DNA from: Brevibacterium yomogidense
Lineage (GTDB): Bacteria; Actinomycetota; Actinomycetes; Actinomycetales; Brevibacteriaceae
DNA: 64,000 nt
Assembly: GCF_900163715.1 (NCBI RefSeq)
Contig: NZ_FWFF01000014.1
Span: 62,001-126,000, forward strand
Reading direction: 5' to 3'
Shown here: piece after piece, positions 17,958-27,076 of the stretch
Layout of the letters: each line of letters opens with the position of its first letter
Position numbering within the stretch: the stretch's first letter is position 1
Made by a program: the position numbers and the translations under genes
The notes under the pieces: generated by a model
Seen by the model: the letters and a program-made list of their open reading frames with translations, nothing else
Databases searched by the model: none
Told to the model about the DNA's origin: nothing

Positions 17958-18980
17958 GTGAGCACCGCCCAGATCATTCATCTCTCAGAAGCCGATCCGC
18001 GCATCTCCCCGGACGAGCTGATCGACGGACTCGTGCCGCCGCCGCAGTTCGAGGACGTGTCCTTCGCGAGCTACCGCCCGGATCCCACCCAGCCGTCGCA
18101 GTCGGAGGCCCGGGACACGCTGAAGGACTTCGTGTCGTCCGGCGGTGGATCCTCCCGCCTGCTCGGGCGACTGTTCGGGGGAGGGAAGCGCAGCAAGGCG
18201 AAGGGCGTCTACCTGGACGGCGGGTACGGAGTCGGCAAGACCCACCTGCTCGCCTCGACGTGGCACGCGAGTGAGAAGCCGGCCACCTTCGGGACGTTCG
18301 TCGAGTACACGAACCTCATCGGGGCGCTGGGCTTCGTCCGTGCGCGCGACGAGCTGTCGCAGATGCGCCTCGTCTGCATCGACGAGTTCGAGCTCGACGA
18401 TCCGGGCGACACGGTCATGATGTCGCGCCTCATGCGCGAACTCACCGATGCGGGCGTCAAGATCGTCGCCACCTCCAACACCCTGCCGGGATCGCTGGGG
18501 CAGGGGCGCTTCGCCGCGCAGGACTTCCTGCGCGAGATCCAGGCGCTGTCGGAGCAGTTCACCATCGTCTCGATCGACGGCGACGACTATCGCAGCCGCG
18601 GGCTGCCCGAGCCTCCCGCGCCGCAGACTCCCGAAGAGCTGGACGCAGTGCTCGCGGAGGCGACCGGAACGGTGGCCCGGGACGTGTTCGACGTCGCGGT
18701 CGAGCACCTGGCGAAGATCCACCCGTCGCGCTACGGGCGGATGCTCGACGGCGTCGACACCATCGTGTGGGACGACGTCAGGACCATCGAGAACGAGGGG
18801 GTCGCGCTGCGCTTCGTCGCACTCGTGGACCGGATGTACGACCGCGATGTCACGGTCCATGCGAGCGGCGTCAGGGTGGACGAGGTGTTCACCGACGAGA
18901 TGATCGCCGGCGGCTACCGCAAGAAGTACCTGCGCTGCCTGTCACGGCTCACAGCGCTCGCGCACAAGGCCCGCGCATGA
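17958..18980 (+). CDS. zapE: AFG1/ZapE-family ATPase
   Basis: This 340-residue protein is an AFG1-like P-loop ATPase, the family of bacterial ZapE (cell division under stress) and mitochondrial Afg1 (protein turnover). Walker A is GGYGVGKTHLL near residue 88, Walker B is LVCIDEFELDD, and a sensor-like ATSNTLP follows. The start is taken as GTG 17958 because the TAGACT box makes the mRNA nearly leaderless; TTG 17949 would add three residues. It shares a 4-base overlap with the PPK2 gene, so the two are co-expressed. The exact role in this organism is unproven. Confidence 0.88.
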   Translation: MSTAQIIHLSEADPRISPDELIDGLVPPPQFEDVSFASYRPDPTQPSQSEARDTLKDFVSSGGGSSRLLGRLFGGGKRSKAKGVYLDGGYGVGKTHLLASTWHASEKPATFGTFVEYTNLIGALGFVRARDELSQMRLVCIDEFELDDPGDTVMMSRLMRELTDAGVKIVATSNTLPGSLGQGRFAAQDFLREIQALSEQFTIVSIDGDDYRSRGLPEPPAPQTPEELDAVLAEATGTVARDVFDVAVEHLAKIHPSRYGRMLDGVDTIVWDDVRTIENEGVALRFVALVDRMYDRDVTVHASGVRVDEVFTDEMIAGGYRKKYLRCLSRLTALAHKARA

Positions 18981-19876
18981 CCCCGGGCGGTGACGCACGC
19001 GGTCCGCTCACGGACCCGGCGGGAGTCGCCGCCCTGCTGCGGTACGAACGGGCCCGGGGCTTCGCGGGCGTCGCTCCGGATGCGACGCCCGGCTTCTCGG
19101 GGAACAAAGCCGATGGCGTGCGGTCGCAGGACGAGGATGCGGATCTCATCCGCAGCGCGCAGGAGCGCCTCCACGCGCATGCCCTGCGCCCGGACGGGCA
19201 CAGGCGGGCACTGATCCTCGTGCTGCAGGGCAGGGACGCCTCCGGCAAGGGCGGCATCATCCGTCACCTGTCCGGAGCGGTGGGCCCGCACGGGCTGCAG
19301 ACATGGGCGTTCGGCGTACCGACGCAGGAGGAGGCCGCGCACCACTTCCTCTGGCGGATCCAGCGCAGGGTCCCCGCGTGGGGCCGCATCGCCGCATTCG
19401 ACCGCTCGCACTACGAGGACATCCTCGCCGTCCGCATGCACGGACTCGCTCCCCGTGTGGTGTGGGAGGGCCGCTACGACACGATCGTCGACTTCGAGAA
19501 CGGACTGACGGCCGGCGGCGTCGACGTCGTCAAGGTCATGCTCACGGTCTCGCAGGAGGAGCAGGCGGGGCGGCTGCGCGAGCGGATCACACGGCCGGAG
19601 AAGGCCTGGAAGCATGCTGCCTCGGATCTCGCCGATCGTCGCCGCTGGCATGAGTACACGCAGGCGTTCGAGGACGTGCTCGTCCGCACGGACGCAGATG
19701 CGGCTCCGTGGTACGTCGTGCCGTCGGATCGCAAGTGGTATGCCCGCTGGGCGGTCGGGCGGATCCTTCTCCACCACCTCGAGGCGATGCGCCTCGAGTG
19801 GCCCGCAGCGGACTTCGACCCCGCGACGGCGTTGGCGGGGCTCGACGCGACGACTGCGCTCATCGCCGAGGGCTGA
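18977..19876 (+). CDS. Polyphosphate kinase 2 family protein
   Basis: PPK2 enzymes transfer phosphate between polyphosphate and nucleotides (mono- or diphosphates, depending on class). The 299-residue product has Walker A LQGRDASGKGG, the Walker B region AAFDRSHYEDIL and the lid RITRPEKAWKHAASDL with the family's lysine and arginine residues. It has a single PPK2 domain. The size and motifs suggest a nucleotide-phosphorylating PPK2, but I cannot fix the class. The ATG overlaps the ZapE-like stop by 4 bases. Confidence 0.93.
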   Translation: MTPGGDARGPLTDPAGVAALLRYERARGFAGVAPDATPGFSGNKADGVRSQDEDADLIRSAQERLHAHALRPDGHRRALILVLQGRDASGKGGIIRHLSGAVGPHGLQTWAFGVPTQEEAAHHFLWRIQRRVPAWGRIAAFDRSHYEDILAVRMHGLAPRVVWEGRYDTIVDFENGLTAGGVDVVKVMLTVSQEEQAGRLRERITRPEKAWKHAASDLADRRRWHEYTQAFEDVLVRTDADAAPWYVVPSDRKWYARWAVGRILLHHLEAMRLEWPAADFDPATALAGLDATTALIAEG

Positions 19877-19895
19877 GCGCATCGCCGACGGCTGA

Positions 19896-20369
19896 TCAGC
19901 GCAGTCCGGTCCAGACCGGAACCCACTCGCGCGGGACCCACGCGGGCAGACCCAGCCAGAGCAGGACCAGCCACACCGCACCGATGACGAAGGCGCATGT
20001 CAGCAGGCCCAGTCCCGCCCCGACCGTCCAGTGGCTCGCGGCTACCCACCGCGTCCATTCCGTGAGCTTCCTCCGCGCGAAGCCCAGGAGCCTGCGTGCG
20101 AACGAGAACTCGGAGGCGATGATCGCCACGCCGGTGAGGACGATCAGCCAGCCGGGGCCGGGAAACGGGACGAGGATGAGCCCCAGGATGACGATGGCCG
20201 TGCCCAGGAAGCCGACTGTGAAGCGATAGGCCTGTGCGGTGCGGGGGCGCGAGTCGAGGCGCAGGCGCCAGCGCATGTAGCCCAGCCGGCTCCGCCGATA
20301 CCAGGGCCGCCCCTGCTTGTGGCTGCGCGACAGCCACCCCTCCGGTCGCTCCGGTCGCTTCTGATTCAC
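19896..20369 (-). CDS. TIGR02611 family membrane protein
   Basis: The 157-residue product matches TIGR02611, actinobacterial membrane proteins of unknown function. The signature is the PFPGPGW motif between two hydrophobic segments (about 50-65 and 70-85), with another long hydrophobic region near the C-terminus. The N-terminal 45 residues are strongly basic. GTG 20369 lies 6 bases after a TAGAAT box, so it appears leaderless. It converges with the PPK2 gene with a 19-base gap. Confidence 0.85.
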   Translation of the reverse strand: MNQKRPERPEGWLSRSHKQGRPWYRRSRLGYMRWRLRLDSRPRTAQAYRFTVGFLGTAIVILGLILVPFPGPGWLIVLTGVAIIASEFSFARRLLGFARRKLTEWTRWVAASHWTVGAGLGLLTCAFVIGAVWLVLLWLGLPAWVPREWVPVWTGLR

Positions 20370-20375
20370 ACTGGG

Positions 20376-20381
20376 ATTCTA
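20376..20381 (-). promoter_or_regulatory. -10 box of a leaderless promoter
   Basis: TAGAAT on the minus strand (20381 to 20376) ends 6 bases before the GTG at 20369. There is no Shine-Dalgarno sequence. Confidence 0.6.
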
Positions 20382-20419
20382 AGAGGTCGCACTCTGTGAT
20401 CAGGGCCACACCCGGCCGA

Positions 20420-20449
20420 TTGGACTTGGTCCCGGACGGCGTGTAGATT
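20420..20449 (+). promoter_or_regulatory. Promoter of the tRNA cluster
   Basis: TTGGAC (20420-20425) and TAGATT (20444-20449) are separated by 18 bases, a good sigma-70-type promoter. It lies about 48 bases upstream of the first tRNA. This is one of the few promoters here with a clear -35 box, as expected for a stable-RNA gene. Confidence 0.75.
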
Positions 20450-20497
20450 TATCTCTCGTTGCCCGGGAAATACGGGGAGCGAAGAGCGGAAGCTCAT

Positions 20498-20570
20498 GCG
20501 GATGTGGCTCAGCTGGTAGAGCATCACCTTGCCAAGGTGAGGGTCGCGGGTTCGAATCCCGTCATCCGCT
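20498..20570 (+). tRNA. tRNA-Gly (GCC)
   Basis: This 73-base tRNA folds with a 7-bp acceptor stem (GCGGATG with CATCCGC), an anticodon arm CACCT/AGGTG around TTGCCAA and a TTCGAAT T-loop. The anticodon is GCC. No CCA is encoded. Confidence 0.97.
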
Positions 20571-20593
20571 CGGAGACAGGTCAACCGTCTCGC

Positions 20594-20664
20594 GGTGGAG
20601 TGGCCGAGTGGCGAGGCAGCGGCCTGCAAAGCCGTATACGGGGGTTCGAATCCCCTCTCCACCT
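20594..20664 (+). tRNA. tRNA-Cys (GCA)
   Basis: This 71-base tRNA has acceptor arms GGTGGAG and CTCCACC, anticodon loop CTGCAAA (anticodon GCA) and a TTCGAAT T-loop. It lies 23 bases after tRNA-Gly. The discriminator base is U, as expected for cysteine. Confidence 0.96.
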
Positions 20665-20688
20665 CAGCCCGGCCCTTCGGCGGGCAGG

Positions 20689-20760
20689 GCGCGATTGGCG
20701 CAGCGGTAGCGCGCTTCCTTCACACGGAAGAGGTCACTGGTTCGATCCCAGTATCGCGCA
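20689..20760 (+). tRNA. tRNA-Val (CAC)
   Basis: This 72-base tRNA has acceptor arms GCGCGAT and ATCGCGC and anticodon arm CTTCC/GGAAG around TTCACAC, giving anticodon CAC. It differs from the next tRNA at only two positions, both in the anticodon loop. Confidence 0.96.
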
Positions 20761-20820
20761 CAGCGGGAGATCCGCACGCATCGGCAGCGATGCACACATT
20801 GTGAATAGCCTGTACAACGG

Positions 20821-20892
20821 GCGCGATTGGCGCAGCGGTAGCGCGCTTCCCTGACACGGAAGAGGTCACTGGTTCGATCCCAGTATCGCGCA
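20821..20892 (+). tRNA. tRNA-Val (GAC)
   Basis: This 72-base tRNA is identical to the preceding tRNA-Val except for C at position 32 and G at position 34; the loop is CTGACAC and the anticodon is GAC. The 60-base spacer between the two shows no further gene. Confidence 0.96.
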
Positions 20893-20897
20893 CAGAC

Positions 20898-20931
20898 GAA
20901 GCCGGAGGACGCGGAAGCGACCTCCGGCTTC
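20898..20931 (+). terminator. Terminator of the tRNA cluster
   Basis: GAAGCCGGAGG (20898-20908) and CCTCCGGCTTC (20921-20931) form a perfect 11-bp stem with a 12-base loop, 5 bases after the last tRNA. The tail is not U-rich, which is common in high-GC actinobacteria. Confidence 0.8.
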
Positions 20932-21001
20932 CTGCATTCACCGGCAGTCGATCAGGCGCTGCTCCTGCGCCACAGGTGGCGATCCACCGGTCCATCCGCG
21001 T

Positions 21002-21007
21002 TAGACT
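21002..21007 (+). promoter_or_regulatory. -10 box for thrS
   Basis: TAGACT lies about 58 bases before the thrS start, which would give a leader of about 50 bases. I see no T-box-like structure in it. Confidence 0.5.
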
Positions 21008-21064
21008 CGCACGTGGCGCGGGACCCGGTACGTCCCGCCACAGCACACATCGAAGGAGCAGACC

Positions 21065-23071
21065 GTGGCCCAGAGCATCACCCTCGAAGGACAGTCGCAC
21101 GCGTTCGAGGAGGGGATGACGGCCGCGCAGCTGTTCGAGGGCCGCCGCGACGTCGTCGCAATCCGACTCAACGGAGCGCCCGCCGACCTCGATCGGGAGC
21201 TGGTCCCGGGCGATGACGTCGCCCCGATCACCCTCGAGGACCAGGACGGCCTCGACATCCTCCGGCACTCCGCGGGCCACGTCGTCGCGCAGGCGGTCCA
21301 GGAGCTGTTCCCCGGCGCCACACTGGGCATCGGGCCGTTCATCACCGACGGCTTCTACTTCGACTTCGGCAATGTGTCGCCCTTCACCCCGGACGATCTC
21401 AAGGCCATCGAGAAGCGGGCGAAGCAGATCATCAAGGAGGGGCAGACCTTCCACCGGGTGGTCGTGTCCGAGGAGGACGCGCTCGCACGGATGGCGTCCG
21501 AGCCGTTCAAGTCGGAGCTCATCACCACCCGCTTCACGACGGGAGGCGACGAGGAGTCGTCGGTGGAGGTCGCCGCCGGCGACCTCACCGTGTACGAGAA
21601 CCGCAACCGTCGCGGGGAAGTCGTCTGGCAGGACCTCTGCCGGGGTCCGCACCTGCCCTCCACCAAGCAGATCGGACAGGGCTTCGCCGTCACCCGCGCC
21701 TCCGCCGCGTACTGGCGAGGCGACCAGGCCCGCGACTCGCTCCAGCGCGTCTACGGGACCGCCTGGGCGAGCAAGGACGACCTCCGCGCGCACCAGGAGC
21801 GCCTGGCGGAGGCGGAGCGCCGCGACCACCGCAGGCTGGGCGTGGAGCTCGACCTCTTCTCGTTCCCGGATGAGCTGGGCTCCGGACTCCCGGTGTTCCA
21901 CCCCAAGGGCGGCGTCATCAAGCGGGAGATGGAGGACTACGTCCGCACCCGCCACATCGAAGCGGGCTTCGAGTACGTGGGCACCCCGCACATCTCGAAG
22001 GAGGAGCTGTTCCACACCTCCGGCCACCTGCCGTACTACGCGGACGGGATGTTCCCCCCGCTGGCGGTCGACGAGGTGCGCGACGCCGACGGCAAGATCG
22101 TCAAGCCGGGACACCCCTATCGTCTCAAGGCGATGAACTGCCCCATGCACAACCTGATCTTCAAGGCGAGGGGCAGGTCCTACCGCGAGCTGCCGCTGCG
22201 GCTGTTCGAGTTCGGCTCCGTCTACCGCGACGAGCCCTCCGGTGTCATCCACGGACTCACACGCGTGCGGGGCTTCGCGCAGGACGACTCCCACTCCTAC
22301 GTCACGCAGGAGAGCGCCGCCGACGAGATCCGCCACCTGCTCCAGTTCATCCTCGAGCTGCTGCGCGACTTCGGCCTGGAGGACTTCTTCCTGGAGCTGT
22401 CGACCCGTGATGACGGGAAGAAGAAGGACAAGTTCATCGGTTCGGACGAGCAGTGGCAGACCGCGACGGCAGTGCTCGAGGAGGTCGGTCGGGAGACCGG
22501 CCTGGAGCTCGTCCCGGATCCGGGCGGCGCCGCGTACTACGGCCCGAAGATCTCCGTGCAGGCGCGCGACGCGATCGGCCGCACGTGGCAGATGTCGACC
22601 GTGCAGTACGACTTCAACCAGCCGGAGCGGTTCGACCTGGAGTACCAGGCATCGGACGGCACCCGGAAGCGCCCCGTCATGATCCACTCCGCGAAGTTCG
22701 GCTCGATCGAGCGCTTCATGGGCGTCCTCACGGAGCACTACGCGGGAGCGTTCCCGGCATGGCTCGCACCTGTGCAGGTGGTGGGAGTGCCCGTGGCAGA
22801 CGCCTTCGTCCCCTACCTCGAGGAGATCCGGGGGCGGCTCGCGGCGCGCGGTGTGCGCGTCGAGATCGACGACTCGACGGATCGCATGCCGAAGAAGATC
22901 CGCACCGCGACCAAGCAGAAGGTGCCGTTCATCCTGATCGCCGGCGGTGAGGACCAGGAGGCGGGAGCCGTGTCCTTCCGCTTCCGCGACGGAACCCAGC
23001 GCAACGGGGTGCCGGTCGACGAGGCGATCGAGACGATCATGACCGCGATCGAGTCCAAGGCGCAGGTATGA
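21065..23071 (+). CDS. thrS: Threonine--tRNA ligase
   Basis: ThrRS charges tRNA-Thr. The 668-residue product has an N-terminal TGS domain (about 1-63), the editing domain with [11 protein letters not shown] and later [10 protein letters not shown], the class-II catalytic core ([20 protein letters not shown], with the zinc-site Cys in LKAMNCPMH) and a C-terminal anticodon-binding domain. GTG 21065 is preceded by AAGGAG. The HIT gene begins inside its stop codon, starting a run of overlapping genes. Confidence 0.97.
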   Translation: MAQSITLEGQSHAFEEGMTAAQLFEGRRDVVAIRLNGAPADLDRELVPGDDVAPITLEDQDGLDILRHSAGHVVAQAVQELFPGATLGIGPFITDGFYFDFGNVSPFTPDDLKAIEKRAKQIIKEGQTFHRVVVSEEDALARMASEPFKSELITTRFTTGGDEESSVEVAAGDLTVYENRNRRGEVVWQDLCRGPHLPSTKQIGQGFAVTRASAAYWRGDQARDSLQRVYGTAWASKDDLRAHQERLAEAERRDHRRLGVELDLFSFPDELGSGLPVFHPKGGVIKREMEDYVRTRHIEAGFEYVGTPHISKEELFHTSGHLPYYADGMFPPLAVDEVRDADGKIVKPGHPYRLKAMNCPMHNLIFKARGRSYRELPLRLFEFGSVYRDEPSGVIHGLTRVRGFAQDDSHSYVTQESAADEIRHLLQFILELLRDFGLEDFFLELSTRDDGKKKDKFIGSDEQWQTATAVLEEVGRETGLELVPDPGGAAYYGPKISVQARDAIGRTWQMSTVQYDFNQPERFDLEYQASDGTRKRPVMIHSAKFGSIERFMGVLTEHYAGAFPAWLAPVQVVGVPVADAFVPYLEEIRGRLAARGVRVEIDDSTDRMPKKIRTATKQKVPFILIAGGEDQEAGAVSFRFRDGTQRNGVPVDEAIETIMTAIESKAQV

Positions 23072-23676
23072 GCGCCGGCGACGGAGCAGCGGTGCCCGGC
23101 GACGGCCGCGGGCACGGTCCCGGCGACGGTCCCGAACCGGAGGACGCCGCGGACTTCCCCCGGCAGACGGACGGCTTCGAGCGTCTCTGGACGCCCCACC
23201 GGATGGTGTACGTCGCGGGCCCCGAGAAGCCGAAGGACGACGGCGACGCCGACTGCCCGTTCTGCGCCGCGCCGGGTCGTGAGGACTCCGACGGACTGAT
23301 CGCGGCGCGCGGCGAGCACGTCTTCGCCGTCCTCAACCTGTACCCGTACAACCCGGGGCACCTGCTCATCTGCCCCTACCGCCACGTCGCGGACTACACG
23401 GATCTGACGGCGGAGGAGACGCACGAGCTCGGCGCCTTCACGCAGGAGGCCATGCGGACGATCCGGCGCGTGTCCGGTCCGGCCGGCTTCAACCTCGGGA
23501 TGAACCAGGGAGCTGTGGCGGGCGCGGGCATCGCGGCGCATCTGCACCAGCACGTGGTCCCGCGCTTCAGCGGGGATGCGAACTTCCTGCCGATCATCGC
23601 CCAGACGAAGGCTCTGCCGCAGGTGCACGACGAGGTCCGCAGGCTCGTGTCAGAGGCATGGGGCGCGGATGCCTGA
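23068..23676 (+). CDS. HIT family protein
   Basis: The 202-residue product has a histidine-triad nucleotide-binding domain with HLHQHVV near residue 158. CPFCAAPG supplies a CxxC pair and [13 protein letters not shown] is typical of the ATP adenylyltransferase (Ap4A phosphorylase) branch, which includes mycobacterial Rv2613c. Residues 1-30 are Gly/Pro/Asp-rich and probably disordered. It overlaps thrS by 4 bases and the S9 peptidase gene by 8, and its place after thrS is conserved in actinobacteria. Confidence 0.92.
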   Translation: MSAGDGAAVPGDGRGHGPGDGPEPEDAADFPRQTDGFERLWTPHRMVYVAGPEKPKDDGDADCPFCAAPGREDSDGLIAARGEHVFAVLNLYPYNPGHLLICPYRHVADYTDLTAEETHELGAFTQEAMRTIRRVSGPAGFNLGMNQGAVAGAGIAAHLHQHVVPRFSGDANFLPIIAQTKALPQVHDEVRRLVSEAWGADA

Positions 23677-25645
23677 CGCACGCGCACTCGTGAGCTCGCT
23701 GCACACGCTGGGCCGTCCCGTGCTCGACGGGGAACAGGTCCGCTTCGAGGTGACGCGCCCGGACGCGGAGACCGACAGCTACACGACCCGCTTCCACGCG
23801 GCCGCCCTCGCGCCGGAGCACTCCGCTCCGCGCATGGTCCGGCGCGTGTCCTCCGGCTGGTCCGACCGCGCGTTCACGCGGGCCGGACAGGTCGCCGCCC
23901 ACCTCAGCGCGCCGCGCGCCCACCCGGCCCAGCTGTGGGTGTCAGCGGCCGACGAGCCGGGTCGCGCCGTGACCGATCTGCCGCTCGGTGCCACGGAGTT
24001 CGCGCTCACGCCCGACGGGGCGCAGGCATACATCATCGCGCGCGACCCGGAGCCCGGGCGCTACGGGACCGATCCCGCCGGGAGCGCCGAGGCGGAGCCT
24101 CCCCGGCGGATCACGACGCTCACCTATCAGTCGAACGGCGTGGGATACGTCCTCGACCGGCCCGCGCGGCTCGTGCGCGTGCCGCTCAGCGGCGAGACCG
24201 CACCGGCACCTGCCGGTGAGATCCCGCTGCCCGACGTCCACGAGGTCCTCCGCCTCGACGGCGATGTGCGTGACGTGCGGGCGGAGCACGGCAGGGTGTC
24301 CGTCCTGGGCCCCGCCGAGGCCCCGGGCACCGTGGCCGACCTGCGGACGACCGTGTGGGTCGTCGAGGACGGGACACCGCGCGCGGTCCCCGTGGGCGAT
24401 CTCAGCGTGCAGGCCCACGTCTGGATCGACGCGCACAGGATCGCGCTGCTCGCGTCCGATGTGGGCCCCGGCCACTCCGACTTCGTCGCGCAGGTGACGG
24501 GCCTCCACGTCCACGACACGCGCGATGGCTCCACGCGGCGCCTCACGCCGACCGACCAGGGGGAACTGGGCGGCGATCTGCGGATCGTGGATGGTGAGGC
24601 GCTGTGCCTCATGACCGACGACGGCGCCGAGCGCCTCGTGGCGGTGGACCTCTCCGACGGGGTGGAGGCCGCGCAGCGGATCCGCGCGCTGACTCCGGAG
24701 ACCTGGACGGTGACGGGATTCGACGCGGCAGCCGACGGGACGGCGCTCGTCACCGCGGCCACCCCGCGCAGCTGCGGCGAGGTCTTCCGCCTCGACATGT
24801 CGGATCCGCAGTCTGCGCCGCTCCAGCTCACCGAGCTCGACTCGCGCGACTGGTACGCGGCCCATCCGGTCACGGCGGCGACGGCCGGGGGAGAGGTGCA
24901 CGGATGGTGCGCCATCCCCGTAGGACCGGGGCCCCACCCCGTGGTCCTCTCGATCCACGGCGGCCCGTTCGCGCAGTACACCGCGGCGGCCTTCGACGAG
25001 GTGCAGTCGCTGCTCGACGCGGGGGTCGCGGTCGTGTGGTCGAACCCGCGCGGTTCCGCCGGTCGCGGTCGCGCCTGGGGCGAAGCGGTGCGCGGCGACT
25101 TCGCATCGCCTGCAGCCGACGACGTGCTCGCCGTCCTCGACGCCGCACTGGCGGGCCATCCCCGGCTCGACACTTCGCGCCTGGGGGTGCAGGGCGGGTC
25201 CTACGGCGGGTATCTCACGGCGATGGTGATCGCACGCGACCACCGCTTCGCGGGTGCGATCGTCGAGAGGGGCTTCCTCGATCCGGTCGCCTTCGCCGGC
25301 ACGAGCGACATCGGCGGGTTCTTCGGCCACGAGTACCTCGGCACGGACGCCGAGTCGGTGGCACGGCAGTCGCCGCTCGCGCAGGTGGGGGACATCCGCA
25401 CGCCGTGCCTGGTGGTCCACTCCGAGCAGGATCTGCGGTGCCCGCTCGAACAGGCCCAGCAGTTCTATGCGGGGCTGCTGCGCCACGGAGTGGAGGCGGA
25501 GATGCTCCTCTTCCCGGGAGAGGACCACGAGCTGTCCCGCAGCGGCCGACCGCTGCATCGCATCAGCCGCTTCGACGCGATCAACGAGTGGTGGCACCGG
25601 CGCTTCGGCCTTCCGGCCGGCCACGGTCACGCGCAGGACGGCTGA
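23669..25645 (+). CDS. S9 family serine peptidase (acylaminoacyl/prolyl oligopeptidase type)
   Basis: The 658-residue product has an N-terminal beta-propeller-like region (about 1-420) and a C-terminal alpha/beta-hydrolase domain. The catalytic Ser is in GGSYGG (near 511), the Asp in SEQDLRC (near 588) and the His in EDHELS (near 620). No signal peptide is visible, so it is probably a cytoplasmic peptidase acting on short peptides. ATG 23669 overlaps the HIT stop; its ribosome-binding site is weak. In the mycobacterial version of this locus the lipid synthase directly follows the HIT gene, so this gene looks like an insertion. Confidence 0.9.
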   Translation: MPDARALVSSLHTLGRPVLDGEQVRFEVTRPDAETDSYTTRFHAAALAPEHSAPRMVRRVSSGWSDRAFTRAGQVAAHLSAPRAHPAQLWVSAADEPGRAVTDLPLGATEFALTPDGAQAYIIARDPEPGRYGTDPAGSAEAEPPRRITTLTYQSNGVGYVLDRPARLVRVPLSGETAPAPAGEIPLPDVHEVLRLDGDVRDVRAEHGRVSVLGPAEAPGTVADLRTTVWVVEDGTPRAVPVGDLSVQAHVWIDAHRIALLASDVGPGHSDFVAQVTGLHVHDTRDGSTRRLTPTDQGELGGDLRIVDGEALCLMTDDGAERLVAVDLSDGVEAAQRIRALTPETWTVTGFDAAADGTALVTAATPRSCGEVFRLDMSDPQSAPLQLTELDSRDWYAAHPVTAATAGGEVHGWCAIPVGPGPHPVVLSIHGGPFAQYTAAAFDEVQSLLDAGVAVVWSNPRGSAGRGRAWGEAVRGDFASPAADDVLAVLDAALAGHPRLDTSRLGVQGGSYGGYLTAMVIARDHRFAGAIVERGFLDPVAFAGTSDIGGFFGHEYLGTDAESVARQSPLAQVGDIRTPCLVVHSEQDLRCPLEQAQQFYAGLLRHGVEAEMLLFPGEDHELSRSGRPLHRISRFDAINEWWHRRFGLPAGHGHAQDG

Positions 25646-26265
25646 TGCTCAACTCGATCGCGCGCGCCGCCTTCACCCGGCTGTTCACCCCGCCGGCGCG
25701 CGGGCTGCTGCGCATCGGGCTGACACCGGACGCCGTGACCGTCATCGGGACGATCGGCGTGTGCATCGGCGCACTCGTCGCGTATCCGCTCGGCCATCTC
25801 TTCTGGGGCACCGTCGTCATCACGGTGTTCGTGCTGGCCGACATGCTCGACGGGATCATGGCCAGGCTCTCCGGTGCCCAGTCGGCATGGGGCGCGTTCC
25901 TCGACTCGACGCTGGACCGCATCGCGGATTCCGCGGTGTTCGTCGGACTGGCCCTCTGGTTCTTCCTGGGCGCCGACGACCCGCTCACCGCGCTGCTGGC
26001 ACTCGTGTGCCTGGTGACCGGGTCACTCGTGTCCTACGTCCGTGCACGGGGCGAGGCGCTGGGGGTGCGGGCCGCGGGCGGGATCGCGGAGCGCGCGGAC
26101 CGGCTGCTCGTCACGCTGGTCGTGACGGGGATCGTGGGCCTGGGCGTGCCCGTCATCGTGCTCACCCTGGCCCTGGGGGTCCTCAGCCTGCTGTGCATCG
26201 TCACGGTCGTGCAGCGGATGGCGGCAGTGCGGTCCCAGCTGGGGACGGCGCCGACTGTAGACTGA
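25645..26265 (+). CDS. pgsA: CDP-alcohol phosphatidyltransferase, probable phosphatidylinositol-phosphate synthase
   Basis: This 206-residue membrane enzyme has the family signature DxxDGxxARxxxxxxxxGxxxDxxxD, seen as DMLDGIMAR followed by [13 protein letters not shown], and about five or six membrane segments. The family joins CDP-diacylglycerol to an alcohol. The locus (thrS, HIT, this gene, yebC, ruvC) matches mycobacterial pgsA1, so the product is probably phosphatidylinositol phosphate. The start overlaps the S9 stop (TGATG). The acyltransferase and pimA genes that follow it in mycobacteria are absent here. Its last bases carry the yebC -10 box. Confidence 0.87.
   Translation: MLNSIARAAFTRLFTPPARGLLRIGLTPDAVTVIGTIGVCIGALVAYPLGHLFWGTVVITVFVLADMLDGIMARLSGAQSAWGAFLDSTLDRIADSAVFVGLALWFFLGADDPLTALLALVCLVTGSLVSYVRARGEALGVRAAGGIAERADRLLVTLVVTGIVGLGVPVIVLTLALGVLSLLCIVTVVQRMAAVRSQLGTAPTVD
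26258..26263 (+). promoter_or_regulatory. -10 box for yebC, inside the end of pgsA
   Basis: TAGACT shares its last T with the pgsA TGA stop codon. Transcription would start near 26270 and give a leader of about 48 bases with a GGAGGAG ribosome-binding site. Confidence 0.55.
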
Positions 26266-26317
26266 CGTGTCACCAGACACACAGCATGAGAGACGCATCA
26301 GATCCGGAGGAGAACAC

Positions 26318-27073
26318 GTGGCAGGCCACTCCAAGTGGGCGACGACCAAGCACAAGAAGGCCGCGATCGACGCGAAGCGCGCCAAGCTCTTCGCCAAGAT
26401 GATCAAGAACATCGAGGTGGCGGCACGCAACGGCGGCCCCGACCTCGAGGGCAATCCGACGCTGTTCGACGCGGTGCAGCGAGCGAAGAAGCTGTCTGTC
26501 CCCAACGACAACATCGATCGTGCGGTCAAGCGCGGCGGCGGCCTGGACGGCGGCGGCGTCGACTACGAGACGATCATGTACGAGGGCTACGGCGCGGGCG
26601 GCGTCGCGCTCCTCATCGAGTGCCTCACGGACAACCGCAACCGTGCGGCGTCCGACGTCCGGGTGGCGGTCACCCGGAACAACGGCTCGATGGGAGACCC
26701 CGGGTCCGTCGCCTACAACTTCAACCGCAAGGGCGTCGTCACGGTGCTGAAGGAATCGGCGGACGAGGACGCGATCCTCGAGGCCACGCTCGACGCCGGA
26801 GCAGAAGAGGTCAAGGACGCGGGCGAGCAGTGGGAGATCATCTCCGAGGCCACCGACCTCGTCGCGGTCCGCACCGCGCTCCAGGAAGCGGGCCTCGACT
26901 ACGAGTCCGCGGAGGCCGCGTTCGTGCCGCATGTCGAGATGCCCGCGGACGCCGACGCTGCGCGCAAGGTGTTCGGCCTCATCGACGCGCTGGAGGACCT
27001 CGACGACGTGCAGAACGTGTACACGAACCTCGACGTGTCGGACGAGGTGCTCGCCGAACTCGACGAGGACTGA
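26318..27073 (+). CDS. yebC: YebC/PmpR family transcriptional regulator or translation factor
   Basis: The 251-residue product begins [13 protein letters not shown] after the initiator and follows the three-domain YebC pattern, including [14 protein letters not shown] and YNFNRKGVV. The family binds DNA in some species, and recent work on relatives links it to translation of proline-rich stretches. GTG 26318 has a strong GGAGGAG site. Its place directly upstream of ruvC is conserved in most bacteria. Confidence 0.96.
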   Translation: MAGHSKWATTKHKKAAIDAKRAKLFAKMIKNIEVAARNGGPDLEGNPTLFDAVQRAKKLSVPNDNIDRAVKRGGGLDGGGVDYETIMYEGYGAGGVALLIECLTDNRNRAASDVRVAVTRNNGSMGDPGSVAYNFNRKGVVTVLKESADEDAILEATLDAGAEEVKDAGEQWEIISEATDLVAVRTALQEAGLDYESAEAAFVPHVEMPADADAARKVFGLIDALEDLDDVQNVYTNLDVSDEVLAELDED

Positions 27074-27076
27074 TCC

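Noticed and set aside
20689-20892. Second tRNA-Val as an attachment-site duplication
   Set aside because: Both copies are full length and differ only in the anticodon loop, and only 60 bases separate them, so no element is inserted between.
20893-21064. T-box or other riboswitch upstream of thrS
   Set aside because: The stretch holds the tRNA terminator and a short leader. I see no T-box sequence or long specifier hairpin.
21013-21216. Leaderless 67-codon upstream frame before thrS
   Set aside because: A GTG lies 5 bases after the TAGACT box, but the frame runs 150 bases into thrS out of frame, has no family resemblance and thrS has its own good ribosome-binding site. Most likely chance, though 5' mapping would settle it.
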